A stretch of 64,000 nt of DNA, from NCBI RefSeq assembly GCF_000338875.1, contig NZ_AOMO01000030.1, forward strand, positions 62,052 to 126,051. The letters are read 5' to 3'. Shown here one piece after another: positions 18,083 through 27,564 of this stretch. The position numbers were made by a program, and so were the translations under genes. The notes under the pieces were generated by a model, which ran no database searches, had not been told where the DNA came from, and saw only the letters and a program-made list of their open reading frames with translations. Numbering within the stretch: position 1 is the stretch's first letter; every line of letters begins with the position of its first letter. This DNA comes from Vibrio mimicus CAIM 602. GTDB lineage: Bacteria > Pseudomonadota > Gammaproteobacteria > Enterobacterales > Vibrionaceae.

Positions 18083-19618
18083 TTAATGCTGACTTGGCAG
18101 TAGCTGTTCTGGCATCAAACGGTTGTGTACTGCGAGTAGTAGTAGGGCATTGGCTTTTTCGATATCAGGCGCAAAATAGCGGTCTTTATCGTAAAACGGC
18201 ACTTTTTCACGCAGTATTTGCCTTGCTTCCTCAATGCGTGGTGAGGATTTCAGTGGTGCACGAAAATCCAGCCCTTGTGCCGCAGCGAGGTATTCCACTG
18301 CCAAGATGCCACGAGTATTTTCACCCATGTCACGCAGTCTACGCGCTGCAAAAGTCGCCATCGAAACGTGATCTTCTTGGTTGGCTGAAGTCGGTAAACT
18401 GTCCACCGAAGCAGGGTGTGCCAGAGTTTTGTTCTCACTGGCCAAAGCGGCAGAAGTCACTTGCGCAATCATAAAGCCAGAGTTGACCCCACCATTGTCG
18501 ACCAAAAAGGGCGGTAATTTACTCAGTGCGCTGTCAATCAGTAGTGCCATACGCCGCTCGGAGAGGCTGCCGATTTCAGCAATTGCCAGTGCCAAGTTAT
18601 CCGCTGCCATGGCGACAGGTTCAGCATGGAAATTGCCACCAGAGATGATATCGCCATCATCGGCAAACACGAGAGGGTTATCAGAAACCGAGTTGGCTTC
18701 CACTTCCAACACCTCAGCTGCATTTCGAATTTGCTGCAAGCAAGCGCCCATCACTTGCGGTTGGCAGCGCAGAGAGTATGGGTCTTGTACCTTTTCACAA
18801 TTGCTGTGTGATTGGCCGATTTCACTGTTGATATCCAGCAGATGACGATACGCATTCGCCGCATCCATTTGGGTGCGATGCCCACGAACGCGGTGGATAC
18901 GCGGATCAAATGGGCGACGGCTGCCAAGCGCGGCTTCGACCGACATAGCACCGCAAACGGTGGCTGAGGCAAACAGATCTTCCGCGACAAACAGTCCTTC
19001 CAAAGCAAAAGCCGTTGAGGCTTGAGTGCCATTGAGTAGCGCTAGCCCTTCTTTTGGCGCGAGGGTGATTGGCTCTAGCCCTGCAATTTTCATCGCTTCC
19101 AGACCGGAGATGATCTTGCCGTTGTAACGTGCTTGGCCTTCGCCGAGCAACACAGTGCTCATGTGGGCGAGTGGCGCGAGATCGCCCGATGCACCGACCG
19201 AGCCTTTTTTCGGTACGCAAGGATAAATCTGGTTATTCACTAGCTCGATCAAAGCTTGGATGACTTCAAGGCGGATACCGGAATAGCCACGCGCCAAGCT
19301 GTTGATTTTGAGTAACATCATCAGACGAACCGTTTCATCCGACATCAGCTCGCCGATGCCCGCTGCATGAGAAAGCACGATGCTCTTTTGCAGCGTTTCC
19401 AAATCTTGCGGGGCAATTTTGGTGTTGGCGAGCAAGCCAAATCCGGTATTGATACCGTAAACGGTACGTCCTTCGCTGATCACTTGTTCCACCACTTGGG
19501 CGCTTTCGGCAATCGCAGGAATCGCTTCCGGATCGAGGGATAACACCACGGGTGAGCGGCTCACTTGACGCAACTGTTTTAAGCTGAGTTGGCCGGGTTT
19601 AATCATCAGGTGCAACAT
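18083..19618 (-). CDS. hutH: Histidine ammonia-lyase
   Basis: First step of histidine degradation, histidine to urocanate plus ammonia. 511 residues from ATG 19618 ([10 protein letters not shown]), with AGGAAAG upstream; an extension to 19633 is unlikely. The Ala-Ser-Gly triad that forms the MIO cofactor is at 143-145 ([12 protein letters not shown]). Other family blocks seen are [29 protein letters not shown], and SDNPLVF followed by [10 protein letters not shown]. It is the last gene of the hutIGUH unit, starting 11 bases after hutU, so it is co-transcribed and controlled by HutC. Confidence 0.96.
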   Translation of the reverse strand: MLHLMIKPGQLSLKQLRQVSRSPVVLSLDPEAIPAIAESAQVVEQVISEGRTVYGINTGFGLLANTKIAPQDLETLQKSIVLSHAAGIGELMSDETVRLMMLLKINSLARGYSGIRLEVIQALIELVNNQIYPCVPKKGSVGASGDLAPLAHMSTVLLGEGQARYNGKIISGLEAMKIAGLEPITLAPKEGLALLNGTQASTAFALEGLFVAEDLFASATVCGAMSVEAALGSRRPFDPRIHRVRGHRTQMDAANAYRHLLDINSEIGQSHSNCEKVQDPYSLRCQPQVMGACLQQIRNAAEVLEVEANSVSDNPLVFADDGDIISGGNFHAEPVAMAADNLALAIAEIGSLSERRMALLIDSALSKLPPFLVDNGGVNSGFMIAQVTSAALASENKTLAHPASVDSLPTSANQEDHVSMATFAARRLRDMGENTRGILAVEYLAAAQGLDFRAPLKSSPRIEEARQILREKVPFYDKDRYFAPDIEKANALLLLAVHNRLMPEQLLPSQH

Positions 19619-19629
19619 GGTTTCTTTCC

Positions 19630-21328
19630 TCACTTGAGTTTGGCCAGCTCGGCGTTGAGCATAGGTAAGTCGAGTTTTTGTTGTTCTGCACAGCGTTTGG
19701 CGATGTCATAGCCTGCATCAGCATGGCGCATTACGCCTGTGGCTGGGTCATTGTGCAGTACACGAGCGATACGTTCGGCGGCATCATCACTGCCATCACA
19801 GCAAATCACCATACCGGAATGCTGTGAGAACCCCATACCTACGCCACCACCGTGGTGCAGAGAAACCCAAGTTGCTCCGCCTGCGGTGTTGAGTAGGGCA
19901 TTGAGCAGTGGCCAATCAGAGACGGCATCTGAACCATCGAGCATGCCTTCAGTTTCGCGGTTCGGGCTAGCGACTGAGCCTGAATCCAAGTGATCACGAC
20001 CAATCACGATCGGTGCTTTAAGTTCGCCATTTTTCACCATTTCATTAAATGCCAAGCCTAAGCGAGCGCGATCTTTTAAACCCACCCAGCAAATACGAGC
20101 AGGTAAACCTTGGAAGTGGATTCGCTCACGAGCCATATCTAGCCAGTTGTGCAGATGTGGGTTGTCAGGGATCAGCTCTTTGACTTTTTGATCAGTTTTG
20201 TAAATGTCTTCCGGATCGCCAGAGAGTGCCGCCCAGCGGAAGGGGCCAATCCCTTCACAGAACAGGGGGCGAATATACGCAGGCACAAAACCGGGGAAAT
20301 CGAACGCATTGGCGACACCTTCTTCCAGCGCCATTTGGCGAATGTTATTGCCATAGTCTAGCGTAGCAGCGCCGCGAGCTTGCAAATCAAGCATGGCGCG
20401 GACTTGGATCGCCATCGAGGCTTTGGCGGCTTTGACGACTTCAGCTTCATTTTGCTGACGCATTTGCGCGGCTTTTTCCATGCTCCAACTCAGTGGCAAA
20501 TAGCCATTGAGTGGATCGTGTGCCGAGGTTTGGTCAGTCACTACATCGGGAGTGATGTTGCGTTTGACTAATTCGGGGAAGACGTCGGCGGCATTACCCA
20601 GTAAGCCTACAGAAATTGGGCGATCGGTATCGGCGATCATTGCTAGCGCTTCATCAAGCGTGTTTGCTTTTTTGTCGACATAACCCGTGCGCAGACGATA
20701 GTCGATGCGCGATTCATCACATTCCACCGCAATCATCGAGAATCCTGCCATAGTCGCCGCCAGAGGTTGCGCACCACCCATGCCGCCCAATCCACCAGTC
20801 AAAACCCAAACGGCCTTTGGCATCGCCATTGAAATGTTTTTTCGCAACCGCGACAAACGTTTCGTAAGTGCCTTGCACTATGCCTTGCGAGCCAATGTAA
20901 ATCCAAGATCCTGCAGTCATCTGGCCGTACATCATCAAGCCTTGTTTATCGAGCTCGTTGAAATGTTCCCAGTTTGCCCAGTGAGGTACTAAGTTGGAGT
21001 TGGCAATCAACACACGTGGAGCATTTTTGTGGGTTGGGAAAACCCCAACCGGTTTGCCCGATTGCACCAGTAAAGTCTGGTCATCTTCGAGGCGCTCCAG
21101 CACTTCGACGATTTTATCAAAGCACTCCCAGTTACGGGCCGCGCGGCCAATACCACCATACACCACCAGTGCATGAGGATGTTCAGCCACATCGGGGTCG
21201 AGGTTATTCATCAGCATGCGAAGTGGGGCTTCAGTGAGCCAAGATTTTGCGCGCAACTGCGTGCCACGAGGGGCGCGAATGGTGCGCTGAGTGTCCAGTC
21301 TTTTTCCTTGTGCAGATGACTGTGTCAT
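19630..21328 (-). pseudogene. hutU: Urocanate hydratase, split by a one-base insertion
   Basis: Second step of histidine degradation, urocanate to imidazolonepropionate. The N-terminal frame starts at ATG 21328 (AGGAG site; [10 protein letters not shown]) and runs to 20717, but after GDAKGR it leaves the family sequence. The C-terminal frame (…[16 protein letters not shown]…) ends at 19630. Removing one A from AAA at 20808-20810 (coding strand CGTTTGGG to CGTTGGG) gives [18 protein letters not shown] and an intact protein of about 565 residues with the NAD-binding GGLGGMGG motif. Gap to hutG is 18 bases. The insertion in a T run resembles sequencing error; if real, histidine breakdown would stop at urocanate. 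Confidence 0.92.
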
Positions 21329-21346
21329 GTTGAGACTCCTTTTGAT

Positions 21347-22363
21347 TCACGAGTGACTGATGGATTGCACTTGTTCGGCCATCGCGTTAGCAATGTCCCA
21401 ACACAAACGAGCGGCTAAGCGCGCCGTATGTTGATCGATATCGAAACTCGGGTTGTACTCGGCGATATCGGCAATCATCAGTTTGTTTTTGTAATGAAGA
21501 ATTCGGTCGAAATAGGGGGCAAGCGCTTCTATGCTCACACCACGCGCGGCAGGCGCACTCACACCGGGCGCACTGGCTGCCGGAAACACGTCCAGATCAA
21601 TGGTGAGATAGAGGTAATCACAATCATCAATAAAGTGTTGTAATTGAGTAAGGTGATAGTTGAGTGATAAAGGCGAAAAGGCTTTATCTTCAACATACCA
21701 AACCCCTAGCTTATCTGCGCGTTCAAACAGCGCGGGCGTGTTGCTGGCGCGGCTCACTCCTAGGCAAGCGTAATGAAAATCCCAACCTTGCTGCTGGCAA
21801 AAATGGTGAATTTGATTAAACGGCGTGCCTGAGCTTGGGCGCACCGGAACTAACTCTGATTCAAACGCACGTAAGTCAAAATGCGCATCAAAATTGATGA
21901 TGCCGATCCGAGGTTGCTTTACGCCTGTTGCCAAGAAATGTTGTGCTAAACCCTGAAAGGTTGCCCAAGCAATCTCGTGTCCGCCACCGAGCACGATGGC
22001 TCGCGCGTGAGGCAAAGCCTGTTGAATCACTTGCGCGCAATTTTGTTGAGCTTGCTCTAATCCATCACCTTCACAGCGAATGTTGCCCAAATCGTAAATG
22101 GAGGTTGGATGGTGCCACGCGAGATTAGCCAGCGCTTGCTTGATCAGGTTGGGCGCGTGTTTGGCTCCTGTGCGGCCTTTGTTGCGTTCCACGCCCGCAT
22201 CACACTCAAAACCGATCAGCGCTACCCCTTGAGGCTGATTGGCTAGCTCGTCCACTTGAATTGGAGAAGCGATATGGTGCACACGACGCCCAGCTTGACC
22301 GTCTTCGGCATCATGGCGGCCTTGCCATTGGTAAGTGTACTCTGTGGTGAGGTTAGGATTCAT
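21347..22363 (-). CDS. hutG: Formimidoylglutamase
   Basis: Hydrolyses N-formimidoyl-glutamate to glutamate and formamide, last step of the short hut pathway. 338 residues of the arginase/agmatinase family. Manganese ligands are visible in [17 protein letters not shown] and [14 protein letters not shown] (DxD motif). The start overlaps the hutI stop by 11 bases, indicating coupling. Length fits the family. Confidence 0.94.
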   Translation of the reverse strand: MNPNLTTEYTYQWQGRHDAEDGQAGRRVHHIASPIQVDELANQPQGVALIGFECDAGVERNKGRTGAKHAPNLIKQALANLAWHHPTSIYDLGNIRCEGDGLEQAQQNCAQVIQQALPHARAIVLGGGHEIAWATFQGLAQHFLATGVKQPRIGIINFDAHFDLRAFESELVPVRPSSGTPFNQIHHFCQQQGWDFHYACLGVSRASNTPALFERADKLGVWYVEDKAFSPLSLNYHLTQLQHFIDDCDYLYLTIDLDVFPAASAPGVSAPAARGVSIEALAPYFDRILHYKNKLMIADIAEYNPSFDIDQHTARLAARLCWDIANAMAEQVQSISHS

Positions 22364-23561
22364 AGCTCAGCTCTCCATTAACCATGCGTGCATGCAGGCG
22401 AGAAATACCGACTTGATAGCTCAGCTCGGCAGGGTGCTCGATATTCCAAATCGCTAAATCGGCATCGTAACCTTCAGCGATTTGTCCGCGGCTTGTGACG
22501 TAACCCAAGGCTTGCGCTGCATGGCAAGTAACACCGCGTAGCGTCTCTTCCGGTGTTAGGCCAAACAGGGTACAGCCCATATTCATCATTAATAACAGAT
22601 CGGCAAACGGTGACGTACCGGGGTTCAAATCGGTGGATATTGCCATAGGTACGCGGTGTTGGCGTAGCCATTCAATTGGCGGCTTTTGGGTTTCGCGCAA
22701 AAAGTAGAATGCGCCGGGAAGTAAGGTCGCAACCGTGCTCGATTGCGCCAATGCTTTCACGCCCGCTTCATCAAGATATTCGATATGGTCAACCGAGAGT
22801 CCCCCCATGCGAGCGGTGAGTGCGCTGCCGCCTAAGTTAGAAAGTTGCTCGGTATGACCTTTGATTTGCAAACCATGCTCTTGTGCGGCATGGAACACGC
22901 GTTCAGTTTGCGCCACGTTAAAGCCAATTGATTCACAAAACACATCCACGCTGGTCGCCAGTTGTTCCTGTGCGACAAGAGGAATGATCTCTTGGCAAAT
23001 ATGCTCAATATAGTCATCACTATGACCTTGAAATTCAGGAGGCAGTGCGTGTGCCGCGAGTAATGTGGTGGTGATTTTTACGCGGCGATGCTGCTCCAGC
23101 GCTTTGGCGGCGCGCAGCATTTTAAGTTCATCCTTGAGTGTTAGACCGTAGCCGGATTTCACTTCAACGGATGTCACACCGCTACGCAGTAGGCCATCCA
23201 AACGCGGTAGCGCCAGTTCGATCAACTCTTCTTCACTGGCTTGACGGGTCGCGTTAACGGTAGAAAGAATGCCTCCGCCTTGAGCGGCGATGGCTTGGTA
23301 GGGCACGCCTTGTAAACGCAGTTCAAATTCATGGGCACGACTGCCTGCATAAACCAAGTGGGTGTGGCAATCAATTAATCCCGGTGTGACTAATTTACCT
23401 GCACACGAGAGAGGAAGTGCATCGCTGGGTAGGTCAATATCTTGCCCTATGTGTTGAATCCTACCCTGATTAATCACCACGGTTTGTGGTTCAGTAACTT
23501 GATAACCTAGCGACCCCGGTTGCATGGTTACTAAACGCGCTTCGGTTAACACACAATTCAT
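22353..23561 (-). CDS. hutI: Imidazolonepropionase
   Basis: Third step of histidine degradation, hydrolysis of 4-imidazolone-5-propionate. From ATG 23561 ([11 protein letters not shown]) 402 residues; an upstream ATG at 23585 would add eight residues not typical of the family. It is an amidohydrolase with zinc ligands in [29 protein letters not shown] and [11 protein letters not shown]. It is the first gene of the hutIGUH unit and has a HutC-type operator at 23589-23604, directly before its start. HutC is encoded just upstream on the same strand. Confidence 0.95.
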   Translation of the reverse strand: MNCVLTEARLVTMQPGSLGYQVTEPQTVVINQGRIQHIGQDIDLPSDALPLSCAGKLVTPGLIDCHTHLVYAGSRAHEFELRLQGVPYQAIAAQGGGILSTVNATRQASEEELIELALPRLDGLLRSGVTSVEVKSGYGLTLKDELKMLRAAKALEQHRRVKITTTLLAAHALPPEFQGHSDDYIEHICQEIIPLVAQEQLATSVDVFCESIGFNVAQTERVFHAAQEHGLQIKGHTEQLSNLGGSALTARMGGLSVDHIEYLDEAGVKALAQSSTVATLLPGAFYFLRETQKPPIEWLRQHRVPMAISTDLNPGTSPFADLLLMMNMGCTLFGLTPEETLRGVTCHAAQALGYVTSRGQIAEGYDADLAIWNIEHPAELSYQVGISRLHARMVNGELSYES

Positions 23562-23588
23562 CGCTTTCCATCCAGATATCGACATGTC

Positions 23589-23604
23589 AAATGTATATAC
23601 AAAT
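23589..23604. promoter_or_regulatory. HutC-type operator before hutI
   Basis: On the minus strand ATTTGTATATACATTT, with palindromic core TGTATATACA, the kind of site bound by GntR-family HutC repressors. It is 28 bases upstream of the chosen hutI start, inside the short hutC-hutI gap. A related site lies before hutC. Confidence 0.8.
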
Positions 23605-23664
23605 AAATAGTGGAAAGCGTGAAAGTTCGCAACTTGAATGTTGCGAAAATGTGATCATGTGGGA

Positions 23665-24375
23665 TTATTGGTTAAAGAGGACTTTCGAGCTGAGTTTATA
23701 ACGCGAACCCGGATGATAGAGCAGGGCTGAGCTAACCAGTTTGTCACCACTCCAAGTACGGCGATTGAGTAGCAAACAAGGTTCATTTGCAGCAAGCGCA
23801 AGGGCTTGTTTGACATGCGCATCTGCAACGATGGCTTCTACGGTATGCTCAATCGCGCTCAGTGGACAGTTTTGCGACAAATATTGATTAGGCGTAATTT
23901 GCGTAAAGTCTTGATCTAAATAGTGTGGTGCAGAACGGCTATTCACCCAACGCACTTCCAGTTGCATTGGGATGTCGTTAGCGTAGTGAATGATTTCACT
24001 GTAAAACACTGGGCTACCCACCATCACACCGAGCTTGATAGCAACAGCTTCATCCGCATTCAGCGCACGCTGTTCAACCACTTTGTTGTGATACTGCTTA
24101 CCGCGACTGAGGATTTCATCAGCGATGTTGCGAATATCCAGCAAAGGCGATTCGGCTTTCTCTTCTGCAGCGCAAACAAAGGTGCCCAAGCGTGGACGGC
24201 GCTGTAATCTGCCTTCACTGACCAGATCGCGCAGCGCTTTGTTGACTGTCATACGGCTGACACCGAATTGCTCCGTTAACTCTAATTCGGTTGGGGTACG
24301 ATAGCCGACAGGCCAACGACCCGACTCGATGTTATCGAGCATAAATTGTTTGATTTGCAGATAGCGTGGTGACAA
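23665..24375 (-). CDS. hutC: Histidine utilisation repressor
   Basis: GntR-family repressor of hut genes, inactivated by urocanate in the known systems. 236 residues: winged-helix DNA-binding domain (about 1-70; GYRTPTELELTEQFGVSRMTVNKALRDL region, GRLQRRPRLGTFV) and a C-terminal UTRA ligand domain (about 90-230). The only in-frame start before the domain is a TTG at 24375 (MSPRYLQIK), as an in-frame TGA lies just upstream; low initiation may keep repressor levels down. A second HutC-like operator at 24398-24413 suggests autoregulation. Confidence 0.93.
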   Translation of the reverse strand: MSPRYLQIKQFMLDNIESGRWPVGYRTPTELELTEQFGVSRMTVNKALRDLVSEGRLQRRPRLGTFVCAAEEKAESPLLDIRNIADEILSRGKQYHNKVVEQRALNADEAVAIKLGVMVGSPVFYSEIIHYANDIPMQLEVRWVNSRSAPHYLDQDFTQITPNQYLSQNCPLSAIEHTVEAIVADAHVKQALALAANEPCLLLNRRTWSGDKLVSSALLYHPGSRYKLSSKVLFNQ

Positions 24376-24397
24376 GTTTCAACTCTTTCAAAAAATC

Positions 24398-24413
24398 ATT
24401 TGCATAGACAAAT
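24398..24413. promoter_or_regulatory. HutC-type operator before hutC
   Basis: ATTTGCATAGACAAAT shares the outer half-sites (ATTTG / ACAAAT) and centre-to-centre geometry of the operator at 23589-23604. It is 23 bases upstream of the hutC start and fits autorepression. Confidence 0.65.
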
Positions 24414-24492
24414 CATTTCTTTGAAATCGGTGTTTTGCAACTTTTTGTGTTTAAGTTGCCACATTGCGCAGATTTTTTAGAGAAAGAGATGC

Positions 24493-25440
24493 TCACAAGC
24501 GGTAGCGATAGCTTATGTGCAGCGCAATATCAGTGCTGTTATCTGTGCTAAACACATTTTCAGTCATCGCAATCTCTAAAGCGCTGGATGGCATAACATA
24601 GCGATAGCCCAGCAGATATTCGGTTGCGAGTTTTTCGAGCTCCTTGGGACTTTCAACGGTGCCTTGATAGACATGAAAAGAGCTAAACAAATGGTGCTTG
24701 GTGTTAATTTGATATTCATAACCTACCGCAGTGGTGAGGGAGGTATTTTTCATGGGCAAGGTTCCAGTGCCCTTGTCATGATGAGTGACCCCGACCATGC
24801 CATAAATTCGATGTGAATCCTGTTGGTAGGTGTAGTTTAGTTGCAGTGCCTGTTCAAAACGGCTTAAACGCAGCAGCCCATGCTGGTTGTAGTACAAACT
24901 GCCGCCAATCGAGAAGCCATGATGTTCTGAGGCGATCAATTGATACTGGGTGTAAACAGAGAATGCGCTGCTTAAGGTCGAGCCCGAAAAGTCATCCCAC
25001 GCAATACCATATTGTGGAATAGCAATGTGAAAACGGTGCTTATCCACTTTATCACGTCCGTTTTGATCTAAGCCGAACAAATTGTGAAAGCCCATAGTGA
25101 GTGAGTCGAGTTGGTTATCCCAAGCTTGACTATGCCGATAACTCAGTTCGGTTTGCCACTGTTCAGTGATCTGCCACTTTAAACCAAGACTTAACTGGTT
25201 TTGGTAGAAGTCCCCTTCATAGCCAGGACTGTCACTCCAGACGCTGGCGGCTGAAAATCCACCGAACAGCTCTTGACTATCCATGGGGAGTGAAAAGCCA
25301 TCGCGAAGCTGCGGAGTGAGCGAGTGACTGGCAAGTGGTGCCTGAGCATAGTTGAGTAACGGCCCGTAACGGTATTCATTGGCCATACTGGGAATTGAAA
25401 ATAGAGCACAAATAAGTGTAAGCAGTGGGAGAAATCGCAT
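24493..25440 (-). CDS. Outer-membrane beta-barrel protein, DUF3187-type
   Basis: A 315-residue protein with a signal peptide (1-20, SMA cleavage) and a chain of alternating hydrophobic and aromatic strands ending in SYRYRL, consistent with an outer-membrane barrel (segments such as QLSLGLKWQITEQWQTELSYR and GYEYQINTKHHLFSSFHVY). It resembles what I know as DUF3187. It lies beside hutC but reads as a separate unit. Function unknown; a porin-like or structural role is possible. Confidence 0.75.
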   Translation of the reverse strand: MRFLPLLTLICALFSIPSMANEYRYGPLLNYAQAPLASHSLTPQLRDGFSLPMDSQELFGGFSAASVWSDSPGYEGDFYQNQLSLGLKWQITEQWQTELSYRHSQAWDNQLDSLTMGFHNLFGLDQNGRDKVDKHRFHIAIPQYGIAWDDFSGSTLSSAFSVYTQYQLIASEHHGFSIGGSLYYNQHGLLRLSRFEQALQLNYTYQQDSHRIYGMVGVTHHDKGTGTLPMKNTSLTTAVGYEYQINTKHHLFSSFHVYQGTVESPKELEKLATEYLLGYRYVMPSSALEIAMTENVFSTDNSTDIALHISYRYRL

Positions 25441-25548
25441 TGTCTAACTCACAGTTTGATTGCACTTGAGTTAAGTTTAGCGGATTTTTTTGTGACGGGA
25501 ATTGGGCTTTTAGCTCAATCTAAGATCTTGGAAAGTAGCAAAAAGAGT

Positions 25549-25572
25549 AACGCCAGCTCGAAGGCTGGCGTT
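25549..25572 (-). terminator. Rho-independent terminator after the dsDNA-mimic gene
   Basis: AACGCCAGC / GCTGGCGTT stem with six-base loop, followed on the minus strand by TACTCTTTTTGC; eight bases after the stop of the gene at 25580. Confidence 0.85.
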
Positions 25573-25579
25573 GCTAAGT

Positions 25580-25900
25580 TTAGTCACGCTTCCACAGCAT
25601 ATGACAAAACTTCTGATCCGGGTCACGGCTGATCAACATGCGGGCGAATACATCGTCCAGCACATCGTTCTCTTCGTTAACCAGACCAATACGAACCTCG
25701 GCGTAGATTTCCTTATCGACTTCAAAGCCCACCTGATCATCCCAGTCATCGCCGACATCAACCAGTTCAGCAGCGCCACGATCATCAAACTGTGCAGTGA
25801 ACAGAATCACATCCACAGGTTCGAGGTTATCCGGCGCCATTTCCAAGAAAATGTCGTATGCGGTATCAATAGTGTCGTCGATAGAAATTAACTCAGCCAT
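25580..25900 (-). CDS. Acidic dsDNA-mimic protein (DUF440, YciU/HI1450-like)
   Basis: A 106-residue, very acidic protein (VDVGDDWDDQVGFEVDKEIYAE). It matches the DUF440 family, whose H. influenzae member HI1450 has a fold with a charge surface like double-stranded DNA and was proposed to bind HU-like proteins. It starts four bases downstream of the yeiP stop, so the two are probably one operon ending at the terminator. Its physiological partner here is unknown. Confidence 0.88.
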   Translation of the reverse strand: MAELISIDDTIDTAYDIFLEMAPDNLEPVDVILFTAQFDDRGAAELVDVGDDWDDQVGFEVDKEIYAEVRIGLVNEENDVLDDVFARMLISRDPDQKFCHMLWKRD

Positions 25901-25904
25901 AGGA

Positions 25905-26471
25905 TTACGCTCGGTTCATGAATTTGCGTTCAGCAGTATTGATAACGATACGATCGCCCGTTGCAATGTACTCTGGAACTTGAACCACTAATCCAGTTGG
26001 CATACGCGCTGGTTTCGTACGAGAAGACGCTGAAGCACCTTTGATTGATGGGTCAGTTTCTTCAATCACCATTTCAACTGAAGATGGCAGTTCAATGGCA
26101 ACTGCTTCACCGTCAACCAATACTACGCTCATGCCTTGAATTTCTTCAGTGATGAACAGCAGTTCGTCTTCAATTTCATCTTTCTTGAAGTTGTATGGGG
26201 TGTAGTCGTCATTGTTCATGAAGACATACTCATCGCCATCAATGTAAGAGAAAGAGATCGGGCGTTTGTTCATTTCTACTGTATCGAGAACGTCATCAGA
26301 CTTGTAACGCTCATCTACGCGTGCGCCAGTATTGAGGTCAGTACAACGCAGTTTGTAGATTTTTGAACCGCCGCGGCCACCAGGAGTGGTCACTTCGATG
26401 TCTTTGATCAGCAGAGTTTTACCGTTAGAAACGATGGCAAAACCTTTTTTCAGTTCACTTGCCTTTGGCAT
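25905..26471 (-). CDS. yeiP: Elongation factor P-like protein YeiP
   Basis: A 188-residue paralogue of translation factor EF-P, with the three-domain KOW/OB/OB layout. It starts at ATG 26471 (MPKASELKKGFAIVSNGKTLLIKDIEV region) with an AAGGAT site; a longer frame to 26504 lacks family support. The C-terminus (VQVPEYIATGDRIVINTAERKFMNRA) is the EF-P signature form. YeiP/EfpL binds ribosomes and helps with difficult peptide bonds. It is co-directional and nearly contiguous with the dsDNA-mimic gene. Confidence 0.93.
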   Translation of the reverse strand: MPKASELKKGFAIVSNGKTLLIKDIEVTTPGGRGGSKIYKLRCTDLNTGARVDERYKSDDVLDTVEMNKRPISFSYIDGDEYVFMNNDDYTPYNFKKDEIEDELLFITEEIQGMSVVLVDGEAVAIELPSSVEMVIEETDPSIKGASASSRTKPARMPTGLVVQVPEYIATGDRIVINTAERKFMNRA

Positions 26472-26678
26472 GAAATATATCCTTCGTGTAAAAAGTGGCA
26501 GCATTATAACTAAAGGAAGGGGGGAAAAGGAATATCTCTCCCTTGCGACTTGAAGTTGAAGATGTGTTGACCGATCAAAGGTTCAGCAAGTGATGCTTTG
26601 CTAAGCAATGAAACAGTGAACTATTGATTGATTGGCGCGCATCGTGGAACATAAGGCCTCTGCAAATCAAGTGAGTAC

Positions 26679-27455
26679 GTGAACGGTATGACTCTGCCGG
26701 TGATTGATCCTAAACAGCCTTTTCAACCTGAATATCAAAGCGCGATTGCCGATTTGGTACGCTTTTGGCGTGCAGGGGCTGGGCAGGCACTGCACAGTAT
26801 TTATCTTTACGGCAGCGTGGCGCGTAAAACGGCGCAGCCCAATCGTTCTAATTTGGATGTTGTGGTCGTAACTCATGGGGCTTTTGAAGAAAACCGTGCC
26901 ACATTAATCAATACGATTCGCTGGCGTTTTCAGAAAAGCTATCCGTGGATCACCGATGTATCGATCAAAATGGCGACTGTTGAAGAGATCGCGACCTTAG
27001 AGGCGATTTTCTCTTGGGGCTTTATGCTGCGTCACTGCTGTGTTTGTGTGTATGGTGACAATTTGGCTGAGTGTTTTGGTCATTACGAACCGAGTTGGGA
27101 AATCGCCAAACATTGGAATATGGATGTGGGTGATTGGTTAACTTACTACCGAGATAAAATTGCCAAAGCCTCTAGTGAGCAAGAGCAGATTTCGGCTCAG
27201 CAGATGGTGGCAAAAAAACTGCTGCGCGCCAGCTACTCACTCATTATGTACCGAGATAAACAGTGGTTTGATGATCCGATTGAGTGTGGAACCCGCTTCT
27301 TGCGTTACCACCCGGAAAAGCAACTTGAAATTGAACGCCTTGGCTTGTTGCTAAAACAGCGTGCGATTCCCAAACGTTCCGTAATTGGACTACTGGATAG
27401 CTTTGGCCCATGGTTAGTGGCGCAATATAAGAAAACCGAGTTTCGTATCGGGTAG
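26679..27455 (+). CDS. Nucleotidyltransferase-domain protein
   Basis: A 258-residue protein with a minimal nucleotidyltransferase core near residues 40-65: LYGSVARKTAQPNRSNLDVVVV, where the GSxA and the following D-x-V pattern (SNLDVVVV) match the Pol-beta NTase motif although the usual first DxD is here LDV. The rest is helical with DWLTYYRDKIAKA and a C-terminal segment of unknown fold. No partner HEPN gene is next to it. The substrate (protein, antibiotic or nucleotide) cannot be read from sequence. Start is GTG 26679 or ATG 26688; neither has a strong ribosome site. Confidence 0.75.
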   Translation: MNGMTLPVIDPKQPFQPEYQSAIADLVRFWRAGAGQALHSIYLYGSVARKTAQPNRSNLDVVVVTHGAFEENRATLINTIRWRFQKSYPWITDVSIKMATVEEIATLEAIFSWGFMLRHCCVCVYGDNLAECFGHYEPSWEIAKHWNMDVGDWLTYYRDKIAKASSEQEQISAQQMVAKKLLRASYSLIMYRDKQWFDDPIECGTRFLRYHPEKQLEIERLGLLLKQRAIPKRSVIGLLDSFGPWLVAQYKKTEFRIG

Positions 27456-27564
27456 TCTCTTCAGTGCTATCAATAAATCTCCGTTTCACTCCCCCAGATA
27501 TTTAATAACAAAGAAATTAGTGTGCTAACTTTTTAGATATGAGCCTGACGAGAGGCCGGTGAGC

